From: Anaerolineae bacterium
GTDB lineage: Bacteria > Chloroflexota > Anaerolineae > Anaerolineales > E44-bin32
DNA length: 10,267 bases
Direction: 5' to 3'
Assembly (NCBI GenBank): GCA_030673735.1
Contig: DAOVIK010000033.1
Location: 1-10,267 of the forward strand
Part shown: positions 5,080-10,267 of the stretch, in pieces
Position numbering within the stretch: position 1 is the stretch's first letter
Layout: every line of letters starts with the position of its first letter
Program-made: the position numbers and the translations under genes
The notes under the pieces: model-generated
Databases searched by the model: none
Told to the model about the DNA's origin: nothing
Seen by the model: the letters and a program-made list of their open reading frames with translations, nothing else

Positions 5080-8000
5080 CTACGGAGGAGTGTACGTGAT
5101 GGTCAGTTGGGCTACACCCATCAGCACCATGTCGGCCTCGCCATCATTGTCGGTGTCAACTTCGTTGAATTGCAGGCGAAGCTGGTAGAGGAGGTTGCCG
5201 AGCTTGGACTGCAGCGAGATCCTCATCTCCTCGCTCGTGCCCGGAGTGTCAAGCTCAAGCGTATTGCACCAGGTTTCGAGTTCATCTTCGGGAACGTCTA
5301 TGAAGAAGTCGGTTTCATCCAGGACGTCGTAATCTTGCTCGTACACGCGCAGGCAGTTCAGGTCGGTGAAGGGCGTGCCTAAAGTGTCGTAGTCACTAAA
5401 ATCCAGTTCGACCTCCGTGATGGTCGCACCGGCGGGAATCGCGCTGATGTCGAAGCTCAAGAAGGCCTGAGCGGAGAGGTCGCCTGCCGTATCTCCGACG
5501 TTCTCATCATCTTGTGGGGGGCTGCCATCCGACCACAGCATTCCGCTGTCGTCCTCAAGCCTGGTGAGTACCACGACGACGGGCGTGGGGGTATTGGTCG
5601 GCGTGGGCGTGCTGGTAGGAGTATTGGTCGGAGTTGGCGTCTGGGTGGGAGTCGGCGTCTGGGTTGGAGTGGGAGTGGACGTGGGTGTGGGCGTCGGGGT
5701 CTCGGTTGGGGTGGGTGTGATGGTCGGCGTGGGCGTCGGTAGCTCAAGGCGTACATGCACGCGCACCTCGGCGGTTCCACCGTTGGTCCCATCGACTGTT
5801 AGTCGGAGCGTTATCGGACCATTAGGCATTTCGGTCAGATACCAATTAGCAAGCTTCTGGGGTTCGCTGATGGCGCTGCTGCTGTGGGTGATCTCAGTCC
5901 AGGCCAGTGGGTTGTACCCGTTTCCCCAATGGAGCGCCCAGCCATTGAAATAGCTGGTAGCCGAGGCTTTGCCGAAGATCTCCAAGGGATCGATGCTGAC
6001 CAAAGCGCCTTCACCGGGGAGTGTGATGCCGATAATTGGACGTGGGCTATCGGCGCTGCAGTATTTTTCAGGCAGGTAGAAGCGCCGTTCTTCGGGGAAA
6101 CCCATGCGCTGCGCCCAGGACCGGCCTGCACTGGTTTCCTCGATCCATTCCACGCCCCAAGGATCGCTCACGTAAAGAGCCAGTTTCTCGATGGCGAAGT
6201 CGGGGCAATCCGAGGTCGCCAGCTCCATTGAATAGCTATCGACCCATACCTCCCGCCAGATATCCATCGAACGCGGCAGTGGTGGCTGATCGGAGGCAAA
6301 GAACTCGACGCGGTGCGTCGGACACCAGTCAGACGGTTCGGTGCCTGAGACGGCGCAAATGGCGACCTCGATGATTCCCGGAGGGCGCGGGAAGGAGGCT
6401 GAAGCGGCGCCGGTGAGGTGTTCCTGCGCCAGCTGCATGAACTGGTTCCAAATCGGCGCGGCGCCCGTGAGGCCGGAAGTGTTCTGCATCGGCGTATAGT
6501 CTGCGTTGCCTACCCACACGCCAACCGCGACCTGGGGCGTATAGCCCAACGTCCAGTTGTCTCTGAAGTCGTTGGTCGTGCCGGTCTTGGCGGCCACCGG
6601 GAAGGGTAGGTAGAGGGCGGAATTGGGTCCGAAAGCGGGAGTGCGCGCGGTGTTGTCCGATAGGATCGAAGTGATCAGGAAGGCATGCTCGGGGCGAATG
6701 ATCTGTTCCCCGCTGGGCGGCTCGTATTCGTACACGGTCTGGCCGGTGTGATCAACGATGCGGGTGATGGCCACGGGAGGAATGCGTAGTCCGCTGTTGG
6801 CAAAGACGGCATACGCTCCGGTCAACTCCAACAGTGTGACATCGCCGCCGCCGAGGGTAAGCGAGAGGCCGTAATCGTCGCGGTCGAGCGTGGTGATGCC
6901 GAAGCGGCGCGCCGTGCCCACCAAGCCGTCATCGAGCGGCGTTGTAGGATCGTCATAGATTCCCACGAAGTCGAGCGTCTTGACCGCGGGCATATTGTAG
7001 GAATTGGCCAGGGCGGAGCGTACGGTCACTGGTCCATGGAAACGATCATCGTAGTTTACCGGCTTGTAAGGCGGGCGGGGATCGGTTGGTTCACCTGAGG
7101 GAGGAAACTCCGAAGGGACGTCCCAGATTAAAGTGCCCGCCGTCCATCCGCGCTCGAAGGCGGCGGTATAAGTCAACGGTTTAATGGAGGAACCGGGCTG
7201 TCTTGGCCGTATGGCCATGTTGATCTGCCCGCCGATTTCCTCGTTCTCATAATCCGCGGAACCGACCATGGCCAGGATCTCCCCCGTGCTCGGGCGCAGC
7301 GCCACGAGCGCGCCGGTGGACACACGGCGGTCGGACAAGGAGTCGATCTGCCCGCGAACGAATTGCTGTGCCTGCTCTTGCAAGTGCGGGTCGAGAGTCG
7401 TGTAGACGGTGAATCCGGAGCGGTAGATGGTTTGTGGATCGTAGAGCTGCTCGAGTTCAGACCGCACGTAGTGCACCCAATGAGGAAAGCGAATGGCCAC
7501 ATCAGGGAGGTTGAACTCGTAGTTGGTGAGTTCGACGGCCGCAGCGCCGGCTCCTTCGGGCGTGATGCAGATGGGTTGCTGGGCGTTGCTGACGAAGATG
7601 CAGCCCTGCTCTTGGCTGGCGATGACCATCAATCCGAGCACCTGACGCTGCCGGTCCAGGGTGACTTCGCGATTGGTGTATACGTCATAAACCGAGGGCG
7701 CCTGAACCAGGCCTGCCAGGAGGGACGCCTGAGCAAGGGTGAGCTTGTCGGCCGTGGTGTTGAAGTACGTTTGGGCGGCAGCCTCGACACCGTAGGCCAG
7801 GTTGCCGTAGTAGTTTTGGTTGAGATATAGCTCGAGGATCTCGTCCTTGGTATAGCGTCGAGTGATCTCAGTGGCAAGCATCGCCTCGCGGACCTTGCGC
7901 AGATAAGTGCGCCGGGCGCTCTCCTCAGGGGTGAAAAGGAGATTGCGCGCGATCTGTTGGGTGATAGTGGAGGCTCCGGATACGATATCCCCAGATTCAA

Positions 8001-9096
8001 GGTTCTGAAGGAAAGCGCGCACGATGCCCATGAAATCGAAGCCGGGGTGGGTGTAGAACAGGGCGTCTTCGGTGGCGACCGTTGCGGCGGTCATGAAAGG
8101 AGAAATCTGGCCCAAGGGAACATAGGTGCGCCGGCCGGCTTGGGGATCGATGACCTCGTAGAGGAGGTTTCCCTCGCGGTCCAGGAAGCGCGTGGTTTCG
8201 AATTGTGAGGCTCTGGTCTGCAAATCCTCGACCGAAGGAAGTGTGGCCGCCAGGGTGTAGTACTCGTAAATGCCGAATGAGACTACTCCAATGAAGATGG
8301 CAATCGCGCCGAAGATTCCCAGGATGGTCATACGTAGCAGGCACCCGCCGCAGCCCTGCATGAATCTTGCCCGCCGATCTTCGGGAGGGGCGGCTACGGT
8401 CGGTTGAGTGGGGGTATATGAAGGCACCACTCGGGTGGCGTCGGGATCGGTTTCGGGAACACGTTCGGGAAGGGGGGTATCGCCTGGTTCGAAATCTGAG
8501 GGCAGGGTTTCGAATTCACCGCCGTAGGGGGGAGGGATCGTGTCAAAGGCGTCAGGCTCGAGCCACTTGGAAGGCGCTGGATCGTGTGGATCCACTCCTG
8601 GCTTGGTGGGATCTCCCATGTCCAGGGTTTCCCCCCAATACTCATCCCCGACGTCGGCAGTGGGTTCCATGGCTAGCGTGGAGGCGAGCGCGCCTTCCTC
8701 TTCGGCTGCCATGATCTCCTCTTCTTCGACATCATCCAACAGGCGACGGAAGTGCTCCGAAGGCTCGTGTTCCTCGTCTTGCTTATCGGCGTCAGTTGCG
8801 TCTTTGTCTTCTCCGCTCTTAGGCTGCGAGGCATCCTTGGGTGCGGGGGCTTTCTTGGAGGAGCGGCTCTTCGGCTTGCGCTTGGAACGCGCTTTGGTTG
8901 TGCGCTTGGAAGTTGTTTTGGTCGTGCGCTTGGAAGTTGCTTTGGTCGTGCGCTTGGAAGTTGCTTTGGTCGTGCGCTTCGAAGTCGCTTTAGTTGTGCG
9001 CTTCGAAGGCTTTGAATCGGCAGGCGCTCCCGCATCTTCGGGAGGCATCTCCTCGCCCTGGTTCTTGGGATTTTCGTTCCCGTCATGGTCGTTCAT
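5080..9096 (-). CDS. Bifunctional class A penicillin-binding protein with cationic head and Thr-Pro/DNRLRE-like tail
   Basis: A 1338-residue membrane enzyme that polymerises and cross-links peptidoglycan, about 500 residues longer than typical PBP1A. Residues 1-82 are hydrophilic with an eight-residue basic repeat (SKRTTKAT); 94-245 are acidic and proline-rich, predicted disordered and cytoplasmic. One transmembrane helix lies at about 252-277. The GT51 glycosyltransferase domain follows, with catalytic E343 in ATEDALFYTHPGFD and GASTITQQ (374-381). The transpeptidase domain has SxxK (S636/K639), SxN (S699-N701) and KTGT (837-840), so both active sites look intact. Next are a cysteine-bearing segment (C914, C925, C964, C1013), an Ig-like domain (about 1020-1117), a Thr-Pro linker (1119-1172) and a final beta-rich domain (about 1177-1338) with AFLSFDISAIPAGATITEVE (1211-1230), like DNRLRE/CBM96-type modules. 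The start ATG is set by the -10 box 8 bp upstream. Confidence 0.93.
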   Translation of the reverse strand: MNDHDGNENPKNQGEEMPPEDAGAPADSKPSKRTTKATSKRTTKATSKRTTKATSKRTTKTTSKRTTKARSKRKPKSRSSKKAPAPKDASQPKSGEDKDATDADKQDEEHEPSEHFRRLLDDVEEEEIMAAEEEGALASTLAMEPTADVGDEYWGETLDMGDPTKPGVDPHDPAPSKWLEPDAFDTIPPPYGGEFETLPSDFEPGDTPLPERVPETDPDATRVVPSYTPTQPTVAAPPEDRRARFMQGCGGCLLRMTILGIFGAIAIFIGVVSFGIYEYYTLAATLPSVEDLQTRASQFETTRFLDREGNLLYEVIDPQAGRRTYVPLGQISPFMTAATVATEDALFYTHPGFDFMGIVRAFLQNLESGDIVSGASTITQQIARNLLFTPEESARRTYLRKVREAMLATEITRRYTKDEILELYLNQNYYGNLAYGVEAAAQTYFNTTADKLTLAQASLLAGLVQAPSVYDVYTNREVTLDRQRQVLGLMVIASQEQGCIFVSNAQQPICITPEGAGAAAVELTNYEFNLPDVAIRFPHWVHYVRSELEQLYDPQTIYRSGFTVYTTLDPHLQEQAQQFVRGQIDSLSDRRVSTGALVALRPSTGEILAMVGSADYENEEIGGQINMAIRPRQPGSSIKPLTYTAAFERGWTAGTLIWDVPSEFPPSGEPTDPRPPYKPVNYDDRFHGPVTVRSALANSYNMPAVKTLDFVGIYDDPTTPLDDGLVGTARRFGITTLDRDDYGLSLTLGGGDVTLLELTGAYAVFANSGLRIPPVAITRIVDHTGQTVYEYEPPSGEQIIRPEHAFLITSILSDNTARTPAFGPNSALYLPFPVAAKTGTTNDFRDNWTLGYTPQVAVGVWVGNADYTPMQNTSGLTGAAPIWNQFMQLAQEHLTGAASASFPRPPGIIEVAICAVSGTEPSDWCPTHRVEFFASDQPPLPRSMDIWREVWVDSYSMELATSDCPDFAIEKLALYVSDPWGVEWIEETSAGRSWAQRMGFPEERRFYLPEKYCSADSPRPIIGITLPGEGALVSIDPLEIFGKASATSYFNGWALHWGNGYNPLAWTEITHSSSAISEPQKLANWYLTEMPNGPITLRLTVDGTNGGTAEVRVHVRLELPTPTPTITPTPTETPTPTPTSTPTPTQTPTPTQTPTPTNTPTSTPTPTNTPTPVVVVLTRLEDDSGMLWSDGSPPQDDENVGDTAGDLSAQAFLSFDISAIPAGATITEVELDFSDYDTLGTPFTDLNCLRVYEQDYDVLDETDFFIDVPEDELETWCNTLELDTPGTSEEMRISLQSKLGNLLYQLRLQFNEVDTDNDGEADMVLMGVAQLTITYTPP
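5581..5742 (-). repeat. Thr-Pro linker-coding low-complexity tract
   Basis: This 162-bp tract encodes residues 1119-1172 of the penicillin-binding protein, almost entirely TPT repeats with interspersed I, E, S, Q and N. Such linkers usually form extended, often glycosylated or wall-spanning spacers outside the cell. The Val/Gly-rich frame on the opposite strand is a shadow of this repeat. Confidence 0.9.
8887..9006 (-). repeat. Five tandem 24-bp repeats coding SKRTTKAT units
   Basis: Codons 31-70 of the penicillin-binding protein form five 8-residue units: SKRTTKAT three times, then SKRTTKTT and SKRTTKAR, followed by a degenerate SKRKPKSR. The DNA copies are close to identical, so the unit number is likely to vary among strains. 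Confidence 0.9.
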
Positions 9097-9104
9097 GCTG
9101 CGCG

Positions 9105-9113
9105 ATTATAGCA
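9105..9113 (-). promoter_or_regulatory. Extended -10 promoter (TGCTATAAT), leaderless, for the penicillin-binding protein
   Basis: The minus strand reads TGCTATAAT, with 8 bp between the -10 and the ATG at 9096, placing the transcription start at or next to the start codon. No -35 match and no Shine-Dalgarno are visible. This suggests the gene has its own promoter although it lies 135 bp downstream of the MaoC gene on the same strand. Confidence 0.65.
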
Positions 9114-9231
9114 TGCAGGAGATAAGGGAGGAGCAGTACGAAGGGCGGCTACAAGGGAGGTTTGCGGTGGGTATGGGAATGCGCGCACCCTTCTGAGATA
9201 CCCGACTCCCTGTGATTTTCTTGGGGGTTGA

Positions 9232-9699
9232 CTAAGGGCGGTTCTTGATCAAGACCGACCAGCGCCCTTTCATAACTGTCTTATCATCTTGGTTGCGGAC
9301 ATCCAAGGTGATCACGACGGACCCCCCGCCCAAGCGCGGCAGCGCCTTGGTTTCCTCGATCTCCATCACCACGTGGATCGTGTCTCCGATGAAGATAGGA
9401 AGGCTGAACTTCCACGAGCTGATGTCGCGGAAGGCCAGCACGGTGCCCTCCAGGAACCCGGTACTCACGGCCAGCCCGGAAGCGATGGATAGGCCAAGTA
9501 GTCCATGTGCAACGCGGCGTCCGAAGGGAGTGGTGCGCGAGTATTCGGCGTCGGTATGGATGGCGGTGTAATCACCCGAAAGACCGGCGAAAGCCACGAT
9601 GTCGGCTTCGGTGATTGTGCGCCCGCCAGTGGTGATCTTCTGGCCGATCTCGAACTCTTCGAAGTACAAGCCACGGGTATCTCTCTGCGAGTCTGTCAT
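9232..9699 (-). CDS. MaoC-like hot-dog fold hydratase/dehydratase
   Basis: A 155-residue cytosolic protein of the MaoC family, hot-dog enzymes that add or remove water at the 2,3 position of acyl-CoA or acyl-ACP thioesters. The signature GLSGDYTAIHTDAEYSR (39-55) carries the catalytic pair D43 and H48, followed by the PFGRRVAHGLLGLSIASGL segment (58-76), and the central SWKFSLPIFIGDT strand-loop is typical. An in-frame ATG at 9735 would add 12 residues, but it lies upstream of the -10 box. The ATG at 9699 has AGGAG six bases before it, so I choose that start. Specific substrate (R-3-hydroxyacyl-CoA, branched or dicarboxylic acyl-CoA) cannot be assigned. Neighbours give no pathway clue. Confidence 0.9.
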   Translation of the reverse strand: MTDSQRDTRGLYFEEFEIGQKITTGGRTITEADIVAFAGLSGDYTAIHTDAEYSRTTPFGRRVAHGLLGLSIASGLAVSTGFLEGTVLAFRDISSWKFSLPIFIGDTIHVVMEIEETKALPRLGGGSVVITLDVRNQDDKTVMKGRWSVLIKNRP

Positions 9700-9705
9700 T
9701 CCGCA

Positions 9706-9710
9706 CTCCT
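9706..9710 (-). promoter_or_regulatory. Shine-Dalgarno of the MaoC gene
   Basis: AGGAG on the minus strand, 6 bp before the ATG at 9699. It selects that start over the ATG at 9735. Confidence 0.7.
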
Positions 9711-9725
9711 GAACGTGAATGCGCA

Positions 9726-9734
9726 ATTTTAGCA
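9726..9734 (-). promoter_or_regulatory. Extended -10 promoter (TGCTAAAAT) for the MaoC gene
   Basis: The minus strand reads TGCTAAAAT, five of six to the -10 consensus with a TGn extension. A start about 7 bp downstream gives a leader of about 20 nt that contains the Shine-Dalgarno. It lies only 5 bp from the -35 of the divergent promoter at 9740, so polymerases at the two would compete. Confidence 0.5.
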
Positions 9735-9739
9735 TGTCT

Positions 9740-9768
9740 TTGACCTTTCACCTCGGCCTCCGTACAAT
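9740..9768 (+). promoter_or_regulatory. Sigma70-type leaderless promoter for the 9776 gene
   Basis: TTGACC (9740-9745), 17 bp spacer, TACAAT (9763-9768). Seven bp separate the -10 from the ATG at 9776, so transcription should begin at the start codon. No Shine-Dalgarno is present. Confidence 0.7.
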
Positions 9769-9775
9769 TGCGGTC

Positions 9776-10267
9776 ATGAGGCAATGGTCGATCCCGCCTG
9801 AAGGCCCCCTATCCCTGCGTATTGCTGCCGATGCACGCATGTGCGAGCCGGATTACGCCGACGATCAAATCTGGGAGCTCAAGCTTGGTGGAGGAGAACC
9901 AGCGGCCGTCGCGTTGGAGACCACCTACGGCTTGCGAGCCCGAGGCATGCGTATCTTTCCCAGCTTCATGATGGGGTCCAAGATCGCTACCGATCCGGCG
10001 CAATTTGCCTCACCTCCGAACGTGCGCAGCCTGCTACCTAACTATCTGCGGGTAGACCTGGCTCCCTTCACCGATCTGCAAGTCAGCGCTGAATACTGGG
10101 TTCCCGATTCCCACACGGTAGCAGGGCGATTCATATTGAAGAATCGTTCAATGGAAAGCATGCCTCTGCGACTGCGTTTGCATGCGGTGCTGCGACCGGG
10201 GGAGAATCCACAGACGATGGATGCGATCACCATCGAAGGCGTGCATGTGCTTGCCGGGCGCACGGGA
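9776..10267 (+). CDS. N-terminal fragment of a large protein, possibly glycogen-debranching/GH-like
   Basis: From the ATG at 9776 the frame stays open for 164 codons to the right edge. The product starts MRQWSIPPEGPLSLRIAADA and continues with alternating beta-strand-like stretches (IWELKLGGGEPAAVALETTY, GLRARGMRIFPSF, LRVDLAPFTDLQVSAEYWVP, RLRLHAVLRPGEN). No signal peptide or membrane segment is visible, so it is probably cytosolic. The pattern of a beta-sandwich with 'tyglrarg...' and 'aeywvpdsh' is what I would expect at the start of Chloroflexota proteins annotated as amylo-1,6-glucosidase-like or related (alpha/alpha)6 glycoside hydrolases, where the catalytic domain comes later. This functional idea rests on memory and is weak. 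That a real gene starts here is well supported by the promoter and the divergent spacing. Confidence 0.75.
   Translation, partial: MRQWSIPPEGPLSLRIAADARMCEPDYADDQIWELKLGGGEPAAVALETTYGLRARGMRIFPSFMMGSKIATDPAQFASPPNVRSLLPNYLRVDLAPFTDLQVSAEYWVPDSHTVAGRFILKNRSMESMPLRLRLHAVLRPGENPQTMDAITIEGVHVLAGRTG

Noticed and set aside
5564..5953. Plus-strand Val/Gly-rich frame
   Set aside because: It is the antisense shadow of the Thr-Pro linker of the penicillin-binding protein.
8540..9196. Plus-strand 218-codon frame with Val-rich repeats
   Set aside because: It is the antisense shadow of the basic repeat head of the penicillin-binding protein, where all signals support the minus-strand gene.
9699..9735. 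Upstream ATG for the MaoC gene
   Set aside because: It lies upstream of the -10 box and has no Shine-Dalgarno, while the ATG at 9699 has AGGAG at the right distance.

Overview
The window looks like a chromosomal segment of an uncultured Chloroflexota bacterium (Anaerolineae-like). This is an inference from protein style: a PlsY variant, a class A penicillin-binding protein with a long Thr-Pro linker and DNRLRE-like tail, a Zn-ribbon methylase-like protein fused to a conserved C-terminal module, short dispersed intergenic palindromes, and promoters whose -10 box sits directly in front of the start codon. No phage, plasmid, CRISPR, rRNA or tRNA signal was seen.

Layout, left to right. At 1-122 (minus) is the 5' end of an extended short-chain dehydrogenase/epimerase cut by the window edge. 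A divergent promoter region (123-243) serves it and a plus-strand membrane-anchored protein with a HExxH...E zinc-protease signature (244-1527). Next come a 740-residue Zn-ribbon DNA-methylase-like protein with a degenerate catalytic motif (1596-3818) and, 38 bp later and probably co-transcribed, a divergent PlsY-type acyltransferase (3857-4528). The convergent gap 4529-5079 holds no convincing gene but is packed with repeats: two copies of a 101-bp hairpin element, two palindromes bearing the same CGTAGGGGCG edge in opposite orientation, and a further repeat-like stretch. On the minus strand lie a very large bifunctional penicillin-binding protein (5080-9096) and, upstream of it, a MaoC-like hydratase (9232-9699). 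A divergent promoter region then leads to a plus-strand gene (9776 to the window end), open at the right edge, that may be the N-terminal part of a large glycoside-hydrolase-like protein.

How the genes fit together: three products concern the cell envelope (membrane lipid synthesis by PlsY, peptidoglycan synthesis by the penicillin-binding protein, a membrane-anchored putative peptidase), but they sit in separate transcription units and I see no dedicated multigene pathway. The clearest window-wide signals are the leaderless promoter architecture of four genes, the degenerate methylase paired with an atypical PlsY, the unusual tails of the penicillin-binding protein, and the repeat cluster. 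I do not see a clear new defence or mobile system.
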